Positions 1 to 6,027 of a DNA stretch of 6,068 nt are shown here, one piece after another. The number at the start of each line of letters is the position of its first letter. Position 1 is the stretch's first letter. Source of the stretch: an uncultured Polyangiaceae bacterium (lineage in GTDB: Bacteria; Myxococcota_A; Polyangia; Polyangiales; Houyiibacteriaceae); NCBI GenBank assembly GCA_947258625.1, contig CAMYJN010000169.1:1-6068 (forward strand), in the 5' to 3' direction. The notes beneath the pieces were generated by a model, which did not search any database, was not told where the DNA came from, and saw nothing but the letters and a program-made list of their open reading frames with translations. A program made the translations under genes and the position numbers.

Positions 1-555
1 TTTTGCGAAACTTTCTTCGACAACGTCCGTGTGCCCGCCGCGAACCTCGTGGGCACCGAGAACGAAGGATGGACGATTGCAAAAGCGATCCTCGGGCACG
101 AACGCTCCTCAATCGGTCGTTCAATCGCGCGCCAGCCCGGGTCCGCGCAGCGCGAGGTCGTGGCCAGGGCACGCAAGCACTTGGCTGTGCCCGAAGGCGC
201 CATCCCCGATCCACTGCTGCGTGACGAGCTGGCGTCGCTCGGGATGCTAGAAGAGGCGTTCCACCTCACTCTCGCGCGAATTCAACAGAGCGCCGAGTCG
301 GGTACGCCCGGGCCTGAAGGCTCGATTACCAAGATCGTGGGGTCCGAGCTCAAGCAAAGGCGATTCGAGCTCGGCATGCAGGTCGCGGGTACGCAGGGCC
401 TCGGTTGGGAAGGGCCGGGCTTCGAAGAGGATGATCTTCAGTACACCCGTGACTGGCTGCGATCGCGTGCAAGCACCATCGAAGGCGGTTCGTCCGAAAT
501 TCAGAAGAACATCGTCTCCAAGCGCGTGCTCGGCCTCCCAGAGGGGAAGAAATGA
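1..555 (+). CDS. Acyl-CoA dehydrogenase, C-terminal part (5' end outside window)
   Basis: The frame is open from base 1, so the start lies left of the window; 184 residues and the TGA stop are present. Acyl-CoA dehydrogenases are FAD enzymes that form the alpha-beta double bond of acyl-CoA thioesters. The visible part begins at the end of the beta domain (FFDNVRVPAANLVGTENEGW, visible residues 5-24) and runs through the C-terminal helical domain to EGGSSEIQKNIVSKRVLGLP, the family's FAD/dimer-contact ending. The position used as catalytic Glu in medium-chain enzymes (before GTSQIQ) is Gly here. Visible Glu34 (in GHERSSIG, bases 100-102) sits where isovaleryl-CoA dehydrogenase has its catalytic Glu254, so it is the probable base; this alignment is from memory. 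It overlaps the next gene by 4 bases (ATGA), suggesting translational coupling and a joint complex. Family assignment is very secure; the substrate is unknown. Confidence 0.95.
   Translation, partial: FCETFFDNVRVPAANLVGTENEGWTIAKAILGHERSSIGRSIARQPGSAQREVVARARKHLAVPEGAIPDPLLRDELASLGMLEEAFHLTLARIQQSAESGTPGPEGSITKIVGSELKQRRFELGMQVAGTQGLGWEGPGFEEDDLQYTRDWLRSRASTIEGGSSEIQKNIVSKRVLGLPEGKK
541..546 (+). promoter_or_regulatory. Ribosome binding site of the second acyl-CoA dehydrogenase
   Basis: A purine-rich GAGGGG lies five bases before the ATG at 552, inside the last codons of the upstream gene. It supports the ATG at 552 as the start and the ATGA-coupled arrangement. Confidence 0.6.
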
Positions 556-1697
556 CAGAGGATAGGGCGCCTTTTCTTCTCCTGAACGAAGAGCAGAAGA
601 TGCTTGCGAAGACGGCCCACGAGTTCATCCGCGAGCGTGCGCCGGCCGCACGCATTCGCACTTTTCGCGATTCCAGGGACAAAGTCGGGTTCTCTCGCGA
701 GCTCTGGAGCGAGATGGCGGAGCTCGGCTGGCTTGGACTGCAGATTCCCGAGCGATACGAGGGCATGGGGCTTGGCTTCTTCGACCTTTCGGTGGTTCTA
801 GAGCAAAGCGGTCGCGAGCTGATGCCCGAGCCTTTCGTATCGACCTTGTTGCTTGGCACCCAAGCGCTACTCCTTGGGGGCAGCGAGGAGCAGAAGAAAG
901 CGCTGTTGCCTGGAGTTGCCGCCGGCGAAACGCTCATCACCATCGGCTACGAAGAAGCTGGCAGCCGGGGAGACGCGTCCAAGCCGGTGACGGTTGCGAA
1001 AGACTCGCCCGATGGCTTCGAGCTCAGCGGCGAAAAGCTACAGGTGCTCGACGGACACCTCGCCGATCGGATCATCGTGTCGGCGGCAACCTCGGACACC
1101 GGGTACACGCTGTTCTCGATCGATCCTGCGCAGTTGGGTGTCACGGTCACGCGGCAGTCTCGAATGGATGGCCTGAACTCCGCCATCGTCCGACTCGAAC
1201 GCGTCCGGGTGAAGAGCGATGCGGTGGTCGGTGGGCGGGGCGCAGGCGCGGCTCTCTTGGAGGCGGTTTTCGATCGCGCGTCGGTGGGGCTCGCGGCGCA
1301 AATGCTTGGAGCGTCGGAGCAGGCCTTCACCGACACCCTCGACTACATCAAGGAACGCGAGCAGTTTGGCGTGCCCATCGGCTCCTTCCAAGCGCTTCAG
1401 CACCGCGCAGTGTCGGTGTACACGGACATCGCGCTGACACGCTCGGTGGTGCTGGCCGCAGCGAGGGCGATCGACGAGTCGCCGGATGAAGTTCCGCGCC
1501 TCGCGTCGCTTGCGAAGGCGATGGGCTCCGAAACCTTCATGCACGCGGCAAAAGAAGCCATCCAAATGCATGGCGGCATCGGTGTGACCGATGCGCATGA
1601 CATCGGTTTCTACATGAAGCGTGCACAGGCGACATACATGACGTTTGGAATGCCTTCTCAGCACCGGCGGCGCTGGGCGGAGCTCCACGGTTACTAG
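552..1697 (+). CDS. Acyl-CoA dehydrogenase, probable partner subunit
   Basis: A complete 381-residue acyl-CoA dehydrogenase, near the usual family length of about 380. The N-terminal helical domain (about residues 10-125) contains LNEEQKMLAKTAHEFIRERA and the GLQIPERYEGMGLG turn. The beta domain spans about 126-228, and the C-terminal helical domain carries REQFGVPIGSFQALQHR (269-285) and QMHGGIGVTDAHDIGFYMKR (338-357). It ends in TFGMPSQHRRRWAELHGY and lacks the final GTSEIQ-type helix found in the upstream protein. At the position of the upstream Glu34 it has Asp241 (DRASVG). Such a split, one paralogue with the Glu and SSEIQ ending and one without, is known for two-gene (alpha2beta2) acyl-CoA dehydrogenases such as mycobacterial FadE28-FadE29. 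I infer a heteromeric enzyme with the upstream product. ATG 552 has a good ribosome binding site and overlaps the upstream stop. Confidence 0.95.
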   Translation: MTEDRAPFLLLNEEQKMLAKTAHEFIRERAPAARIRTFRDSRDKVGFSRELWSEMAELGWLGLQIPERYEGMGLGFFDLSVVLEQSGRELMPEPFVSTLLLGTQALLLGGSEEQKKALLPGVAAGETLITIGYEEAGSRGDASKPVTVAKDSPDGFELSGEKLQVLDGHLADRIIVSAATSDTGYTLFSIDPAQLGVTVTRQSRMDGLNSAIVRLERVRVKSDAVVGGRGAGAALLEAVFDRASVGLAAQMLGASEQAFTDTLDYIKEREQFGVPIGSFQALQHRAVSVYTDIALTRSVVLAAARAIDESPDEVPRLASLAKAMGSETFMHAAKEAIQMHGGIGVTDAHDIGFYMKRAQATYMTFGMPSQHRRRWAELHGY

Positions 1698-1705
1698 CGC
1701 ACAGC

Positions 1706-1714
1706 AAGGAAGAG
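1706..1714 (+). promoter_or_regulatory. Probable ribosome binding site of the SDR gene
   Basis: AAGGAAGAG lies in the 28-base gap after the acyl-CoA dehydrogenase stop. The best core (AAGGA) is 15 bases from the ATG at 1726 and the second (AAGAG) 11 bases, so spacing is loose. It still favours ATG 1726 over the in-frame ATG at 1645, which lies inside the upstream gene. Confidence 0.4.
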
Positions 1715-1725
1715 CGAGAACTACG

Positions 1726-2478
1726 ATGAAAAGGTTTGAAGGAAAGAATGTCATGATCACCGGCGCGGCCGCGGGCATCGGCCAGGCGACCGCCCAGCGC
1801 ATCGCAGAGGAGGGCGGCAACGTCGCTCTCATCGACATCAACGCCGAGGGGCTCTCGGCCACGAAGCAGTTCGCTGAAGCGCGGGGAGTCAAAGCCTGGG
1901 TCTACGAGTGCAACGTCACGGACGGCGCTCGGGTCAAAGAGGTGATCGACGAGGCGGCAGAGGACATGGGCGGCTTCGACACTTTGTGTCACTGCGCGGG
2001 GATCCTCCGCACCTATCACACCCATGAGATGACGTTCGATCAGTGGCACGAGATTATCGACATCAACCTCAACGGCACGTTCTACGTGAATCACGCCGCG
2101 CTTCCACATCTGCTGAAGAACCGATTCAGTGCAATCGTGAACTGCTCGTCGACGTCGGCGTTGGGCAGCCACCCCTGGATGAGCGCCTACGCGGCATCGA
2201 AAGGTGGGATTCTCTCGATGACACGCGCCCTGTACCAGGAGTACGTGAAGCAAGGCCTTCGCGCGAACTGCATCGTCCCCGGCGGCATCGCAACGTCGCT
2301 GCACGGCGACTTCAAAGCGCCCGAAGGCGCCGACATGGAGCTCCTCAAAGGCGCTATGCCTTTCGTAGGTTTCGCCAAACCAAAGCACGCCGCATCCGTC
2401 ATCGCCTTCCTGGCCTCCGATGACGCTCGGTACATCAACGGCACCGAAATCCGAGCCGACGGCGGCGCCCTATCCTAG
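1726..2478 (+). CDS. Short-chain dehydrogenase/reductase (SDR), NAD-type
   Basis: A 250-residue classical SDR, the typical length: a single Rossmann-fold domain that oxidises an alcohol or reduces a ketone. The cofactor glycine motif TGAAAGIG is at 12-19. Asp37 at the end of the second strand (VALIDIN) points to NAD(H) rather than NADP(H). The catalytic tetrad is Asn114 (INLNG), Ser142 (NCSSTS), Tyr155 and Lys159 (YAASK), with PGG at 185-187 and the C-terminal GTEIRADGG at 239-247. The usual NNAG motif reads HCAG (89-92). An in-frame ATG at 1645 would add 27 residues unlike any SDR N-terminus, so ATG 1726 is chosen: it places the first strand directly at the start. Lying 28 bases after the acyl-CoA dehydrogenase pair, it may act as a hydroxyacyl-CoA or ring-alcohol dehydrogenase in the same pathway. 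The substrate is not readable from sequence. Confidence 0.93.
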   Translation: MKRFEGKNVMITGAAAGIGQATAQRIAEEGGNVALIDINAEGLSATKQFAEARGVKAWVYECNVTDGARVKEVIDEAAEDMGGFDTLCHCAGILRTYHTHEMTFDQWHEIIDINLNGTFYVNHAALPHLLKNRFSAIVNCSSTSALGSHPWMSAYAASKGGILSMTRALYQEYVKQGLRANCIVPGGIATSLHGDFKAPEGADMELLKGAMPFVGFAKPKHAASVIAFLASDDARYINGTEIRADGGALS

Positions 2479-2573
2479 GGGACACGCTCGGCCTTAAAAA
2501 ACAGCCTAATGACATGTGCTTAGACAGCACACCGCGAAAATCGCTCTCGATACGGTGAACGTGACCCACGGAG
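2479..2573. other. Intergenic gap between convergent genes, with small hairpins
   Basis: The gap separates the ends of the SDR gene (plus) and the DJ-1-like gene (minus). It holds TGTGCT-TAGAC-AGCACA (6-bp stem, 2515-2531), a nested set ACCG/CGGT (2531-2534 with 2553-2556) enclosing ATCG-CTCT-CGAT (2540-2551), and CGTG-ACC-CACG (2560-2570). No gene is visible in it. It is the natural place for terminators of both operons. Confidence 0.5.
2496..2531 (-). terminator. Possible weak terminator for the leuB-malic enzyme-DJ-1 unit
   Basis: Read on the minus strand, the 6-bp hairpin at 2531-2515 is followed 13 bases later by six T (2501-2496). The spacing is too long for a classical intrinsic terminator and the stem is short, so this is tentative. 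On the plus strand the same hairpin has no T-run after it. Confidence 0.25.
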
Positions 2574-3194
2574 CTAGTTCTTATCCCGCGCCAGCTCTTG
2601 GACTCGAGAAAGCACGTTCGCGTCGACCTTGTGCAGTGCGCCAGCATCGTACGGTGCTTGAGGATCGTACTCGATCATCAGCTGCAGCGCTTTCGCGGTC
2701 GTCGCGTCGCTGAGTAGCTCGGCGAGACGCAATGCCATGTCGATTCCGCTCGAGACACCGGCGGCAGTGATGATTTTTCCTTCCCGAACTACACGCTCTT
2801 CGGTCGGAGTCGCGCCATATTTCAGAAGCAAGGGTCGCGCGGAGAAGTGGGTCGTTGCCTTTCGCCCATTCAGCAGGCCCGCAGCGGCAAGGAGCAGTGA
2901 TCCGGTGCATACGGAGGTCGTGAATTGACTCGTCTCGTGCGCGTTTCGAATCCAATCGAGAACCATATCATCGTGCACGAGCGCGCGAGTCCCAATCCCA
3001 CCTGGAACCAAAATCACGTCGGGGTTGCCCACCTCGTCGAACGTACAATCGACCGTGAGCCCCAGGAACCCATTGTCGGTTCGAACCTCTCCCCTGCGAC
3101 GCCCGACGAAACGAACCTCGGCTCCGGGAAGGCGTTGAAGCACTTCATAAGGCCCCACCGCATCCAGCGCGGTCACCTGCTCAAATAGCGCCAC
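2574..3194 (-). CDS. DJ-1/PfpI family protein, isonitrile hydratase-like
   Basis: A 206-residue protein covering nearly the whole DJ-1/PfpI (class I glutamine amidotransferase-like) domain. TALDAVGPYEVL (8-19) carries Asp11 and the family Glu17; VILVPGGIGTR is at 60-70. The nucleophile elbow SVCTGS (94-99) has Cys96 followed by Thr97, and AAGVSSGIDMAL is the next conserved block. The Asp/Cys-Thr set matches isonitrile hydratase (InhA) of Pseudomonas, where Asp17, Cys101 and Thr102 matter (from memory). The regulator-type relatives carry a C-terminal AraC helix-turn-helix, which is absent here. The GTG start at 3194 is the only usable one: an in-frame TAG, the malic enzyme stop, lies 9 bases upstream. 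This leaves the first strand about four or five residues shorter than usual. The substrate is uncertain; isonitrile hydration is one possibility, and a stress or glyoxalase-like role is another. Confidence 0.88.
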   Translation of the reverse strand: MALFEQVTALDAVGPYEVLQRLPGAEVRFVGRRRGEVRTDNGFLGLTVDCTFDEVGNPDVILVPGGIGTRALVHDDMVLDWIRNAHETSQFTTSVCTGSLLLAAAGLLNGRKATTHFSARPLLLKYGATPTEERVVREGKIITAAGVSSGIDMALRLAELLSDATTAKALQLMIEYDPQAPYDAGALHKVDANVLSRVQELARDKN

Positions 3195-3200
3195 CGCGTG

Positions 3201-3205
3201 TCCCT
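3201..3205 (-). promoter_or_regulatory. Ribosome binding site deciding the GTG start of the DJ-1-like gene
   Basis: On the minus strand AGGGA overlaps the last two bases of the malic enzyme TAG and stands six bases before GTG 3194. It supports this unusual start and suggests translation coupled to malic enzyme termination. Confidence 0.5.
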
Positions 3206-4937
3206 AGCTGAGTTGGCCACGGACGAAGGGTAGGTACGTGGGGTGCCAGACGTGTTCTCGGACGAACGATTCGATGTCTTCGGGGATGTTTTCTCGGCGG
3301 GCTACGCCATCGGCGATGGCTTGTTTGACGACGGCGGTGGCCACTCGGACCGAAGTTTCCTGAATGTCGCTGACCGGTGGATAGATCAGGCCGCCTTCGA
3401 CGTATTTCTCGATGGTGTAGTCGGCGAGGGCTTGGGATGCTTCCAACACCATGCTATCGGTGATTGACTTGGCGTCGCTCAGGATTGCGCCAAACCCGAG
3501 ACCGGGGAAGATGAAGGCATTGTTGCCTTGGCCTATTGGGTGCGTCACGCCGCCCATCATGACCGGCTCGAAGGGGCTGCCGGTCGCGACAATCGCTTGA
3601 CCATCGGTCCATCGGAAGATGTCCGCGGGCTTGGCTTCCGCCGAGCTCGTGGGGTTCGAGAGTGGGAAGATGATCGGCCACTTGTGGTTGTCGGCCATGG
3701 CACGGACGATTTCTTCATTGAACGCGTCCGGTCTACCCGAGAGGCCCAAAAGAACCGTGGCTCCAGCATTCCGGATCGTCTCGACCAAGTCCGGCGTGTC
3801 GCCTTCGAATTTCCAATCCCGCGTGATCGCGCGGTCATGCGAAAATCCGCGTTTGTACTCTTCCATGTCGCGGTCGGTGAGAAGAAGGCCCCGGGAGTCG
3901 AGCACAAACACCCGCGAATGGGCTTCCGCACGGCTGAGGCCGGCGCGAACCAGCCCTTCGCGGATTGCCCACGCCACGCCCACCCCGCCGGCGCCCGCAC
4001 CATGAATGACGAAGATCTCGTCCTTCAAGCTTTCGTTGCGAAGGTGGCAGGCCGCGAGGATGCCAGCAAGGGCCACGGCGCCCGTTCCCTGGATGTCGTC
4101 GTTGAATGAAGGGCCGCGGTCGCGGTACCGCTCCAGCACGGAGAATGCCGCAGTCTTCGAAAGATCCTCCCATTGAATCACGGCATCGGGCCAGCGCTTC
4201 CATACAGCGTCCACGAATTGGTCCAGGAACTTGTAGTAGTCGTCTCCGCGGAGCCGCTTCTGGCGAACGCCCAAGTAGTTCGGATCGTTGATCAGGTCCA
4301 TCCGATCGGTGCCTACGTCCAGCGCTACCGGCATGGTGTGGAACGGGCTGACGCCGCCGCCGACGGTGTAGAGCGCCATCTTTCCAATCGGAATCGCGAG
4401 GCCGCCATAGCCCTGGTCGCCAATCCCGAGAATCGCCGAGGAGTCGGTCGCGACGATCATCCGGACGTCTTCCATCGGGTAGCACTCGAGTGTTTGGTCG
4501 GCCCTATCGATGTTGAGCGGCGAGTACGAAAGACCCCGAGGGTTCTGGTAAAGCGCGCTGAACTGCTGCACCGCCGCTCCGACCGTCGGTGTGTAGACGA
4601 TGGGCAACATCTCATCGAGATGCTTTTCGAGCAATGCGTAGAAGAGAATCTCCTGCCGCTCTTGCACGGCGCGAAGGTACTGGTACTTGTCTATATCGGT
4701 CGGCGCTTGGACAAAGCCCTCGTAGACGCGTTCGATTTGCTGTTCGAGCGTGTTGTACTGGGGCGGAAGAAGGCCACCGAGTCGAAGCGCGACTCGTTCT
4801 TCGTAGCTGAATGCCGTCCCCTTGTTACTCAGCACCAAGCGCAGCAGCGCGATGCCGTCGAGATAGACCTCCATGTATTGGCGCCCATGGTCGTCTTCCT
4901 TGAGGTCGAACAGGCGGCTAACGCGTTTGCGCGGCAT
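3204..4937 (-). CDS. maeA: NAD-dependent malic enzyme, large MaeA/eukaryote-like type
   Basis: A 577-residue enzyme (E. coli MaeA is about 565) that converts malate to pyruvate and CO2 with reduction of NAD. The N-terminal malic domain has NKGTAF (38-43), YTPTVG with catalytic Tyr115, GIGDQGYGG (171-179) and Lys186 in IPIGKMALYT. Metal ligands are Glu257 and Asp258 (QWEDLSK) and Asp281 in the signature FNDDIQGTGAVALAGIL (278-294). The NAD domain follows, with GAGAGGVG (313-320), VLDSRGLL (345-352), SNPT (427-430), ATGSPF (451-456) and NNAFIFPG (472-479). There is no phosphotransacetylase-like C-terminal domain, so it is not MaeB. Ala168 stands where human and E. coli enzymes have a substrate Arg. 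Related malolactic enzymes (malate to lactate) share the fold and also lack that Arg as I remember them, so this remains an alternative. ATG 4937 lies 13 bases after the leuB stop. Confidence 0.92.
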   Translation of the reverse strand: MPRKRVSRLFDLKEDDHGRQYMEVYLDGIALLRLVLSNKGTAFSYEERVALRLGGLLPPQYNTLEQQIERVYEGFVQAPTDIDKYQYLRAVQERQEILFYALLEKHLDEMLPIVYTPTVGAAVQQFSALYQNPRGLSYSPLNIDRADQTLECYPMEDVRMIVATDSSAILGIGDQGYGGLAIPIGKMALYTVGGGVSPFHTMPVALDVGTDRMDLINDPNYLGVRQKRLRGDDYYKFLDQFVDAVWKRWPDAVIQWEDLSKTAAFSVLERYRDRGPSFNDDIQGTGAVALAGILAACHLRNESLKDEIFVIHGAGAGGVGVAWAIREGLVRAGLSRAEAHSRVFVLDSRGLLLTDRDMEEYKRGFSHDRAITRDWKFEGDTPDLVETIRNAGATVLLGLSGRPDAFNEEIVRAMADNHKWPIIFPLSNPTSSAEAKPADIFRWTDGQAIVATGSPFEPVMMGGVTHPIGQGNNAFIFPGLGFGAILSDAKSITDSMVLEASQALADYTIEKYVEGGLIYPPVSDIQETSVRVATAVVKQAIADGVARRENIPEDIESFVREHVWHPTYLPFVRGQLS

Positions 4938-4942
4938 TTCGG

Positions 4943-4952
4943 TCCTTTCCTT
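4943..4952 (-). promoter_or_regulatory. Ribosome binding site of the malic enzyme gene
   Basis: On the minus strand AAGGAAAGGA starts inside the leuB TAA stop and ends five bases before ATG 4937. It offers two overlapping Shine-Dalgarno cores, spaced 10 and 5 bases. It fixes the start and indicates that leuB and the malic enzyme gene are on one transcript. Confidence 0.7.
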
Positions 4953-6027
4953 AGGCGGCTTCGATGGCGTTCACGACGGCACCCGCCATCTCCGTGGTTC
5001 CGAGCGAACGCTGCCCGCCGCTCAAGTCTGCCGTCCGGAGGCCGCTGTCGAGGACCTTTTGAACCACATCTTCAATGGTTTTCGCATCTTCGTCGAGGTT
5101 GAGGCTGTGTCGGAGCAACATCGCAGCGCTCAAGATGGTGCCGAGCGGGTTTGCGATCCCTTTGCCTGCGATGTCAGGCGCCGAGCCGTGGATGGGCTCG
5201 TATAAGCCCAGCGTGCCCTCGCCAAGGGATGCGCTTGGGAGCAGCCCGAGCGAGCCGGTCAAGACAGCGCCCTCGTCCGAGAGAATGTCGCCGAACATGT
5301 TGCCGCTCACGATGACGTCGAACGAAGACGGGTCCGTGACGAGCCGCATGGCTGCCGAGTCGACGAGCTGGTGGTCGAGACGAATGTCAGCGTTCTCTCT
5401 GCCGACCTCGGTGGCGATTTCGCGCCAGACCTGCATCGTCGCGAGCACGTTGGCCTTGTCGATAGAGGTGACGTGTCCGCCGCGCTTTCTAGCTACTTGA
5501 AAGGCCAGCTCGACGATGCGGCGAATTTCCTGCTCGTCGTAGACCATCGTGTCGAAGCCGGTCCGCAGCCCGTTCCTGGTTTCTTTGCCCTTCGGCTGCC
5601 CGAAGTAGATGCCGCCCGTCAGCTCCCGGACGAAGACGAGGTCGACGCCACGGAGCCGCTCAGCCTTGAGAGGGGAGGCAGCTTCGAGCCCTCGGAAGAG
5701 CTTCACGGGACGGACGTTCGCGAAGAGCTTCAGTGCTTTTCGCATTCCAAGGAGCCCCTGCTCCGGGCGAACCCTAGCATTCGGGTCGTCCCATTTCGGC
5801 CCGCCCACCGCACCGAGCAAGACTGCGTCCGCACTTCGGCAGCCGACGATCGTATCGTCCGGCAGCGGCACGCCTGTCTCGTCGATCGCAATGCCCCCGA
5901 TCAGATGCGTCGAAAACGTGAACGTGTGGCCCGATCTGCTGGCGATGGCTTCGAGCACCTGCCGCGTCGCGTCCACAATTTCGGGCCCGATGCCGTCGCC
6001 CGGAAGGAGTGTGATCTTGGCTTTCAT
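4951..6027 (-). CDS. leuB: 3-isopropylmalate dehydrogenase, leucine biosynthesis
   Basis: A 358-residue LeuB of normal length. It oxidises and decarboxylates (2R,3S)-3-isopropylmalate to 4-methyl-2-oxopentanoate with NAD, the penultimate step to leucine, in the cytoplasm. LLPGDGIGPE (7-16) and LLGAVGGPKWD (70-80) are typical. The active-site set matches Thermus thermophilus LeuB: Arg96, Arg106, Arg134 and Tyr141 (RELTGGIYFG), Lys191 and Asp223, and metal ligands Asp247 and Asp251 in the family signature GNMFGDILSDEGAVLTGSLG (242-261). The NAD-side loop is HGSAPDIAGKGIANP (280-294). An in-frame TAA lies two codons upstream, so ATG 6027 is the first possible ATG; the Shine-Dalgarno is weak (AGG at 6039-6037, nine bases away). 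The GGIYFG and VGGPKWD wording separates it from isocitrate and tartrate dehydrogenases. It heads the visible part of the minus-strand unit. Confidence 0.97.
   Translation of the reverse strand: MKAKITLLPGDGIGPEIVDATRQVLEAIASRSGHTFTFSTHLIGGIAIDETGVPLPDDTIVGCRSADAVLLGAVGGPKWDDPNARVRPEQGLLGMRKALKLFANVRPVKLFRGLEAASPLKAERLRGVDLVFVRELTGGIYFGQPKGKETRNGLRTGFDTMVYDEQEIRRIVELAFQVARKRGGHVTSIDKANVLATMQVWREIATEVGRENADIRLDHQLVDSAAMRLVTDPSSFDVIVSGNMFGDILSDEGAVLTGSLGLLPSASLGEGTLGLYEPIHGSAPDIAGKGIANPLGTILSAAMLLRHSLNLDEDAKTIEDVVQKVLDSGLRTADLSGGQRSLGTTEMAGAVVNAIEAA

Noticed and set aside
1645..1725. Alternative SDR start at ATG 1645
   Set aside because: It would add 27 residues with no SDR similarity and overlap the upstream gene by 53 bases. 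ATG 1726 places the first Rossmann strand correctly.
1038..1892. Long minus-strand open frame (284 codons) opposite the second acyl-CoA dehydrogenase and the SDR start
   Set aside because: It is antisense to two clearly recognised genes, its composition is rich in Arg, His and Cys with no family motif, and it spans a gene boundary. It is a GC-rich shadow frame.
1537..2388. Long minus-strand open frame (283 codons) opposite the SDR gene
   Set aside because: It is antisense to a well-supported SDR and shows no recognisable domain.
2435..2713. Small open frames on both strands across the convergent gap (2435-2647 minus, 2516-2713 plus)
   Set aside because: Both run into the ends of real genes, and neither resembles a known protein or has a clear ribosome binding site.
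3528..4109. Plus-strand open frame of 193 codons opposite the malic enzyme
   Set aside because: It is fully antisense to the conserved NAD domain of the malic enzyme and has no family features.
3204..4937. Possible MaeB-type malic enzyme with a phosphotransacetylase domain
   Set aside because: The protein is 577 residues and carries the large-type N-terminal malic domain motifs, with no C-terminal phosphotransacetylase segment.
4173..5102. Plus-strand open frame of 309 codons opposite the malic enzyme and the end of leuB
   Set aside because: It crosses the junction of two certain genes on the other strand and has no domain motif; it mirrors their codon pattern.
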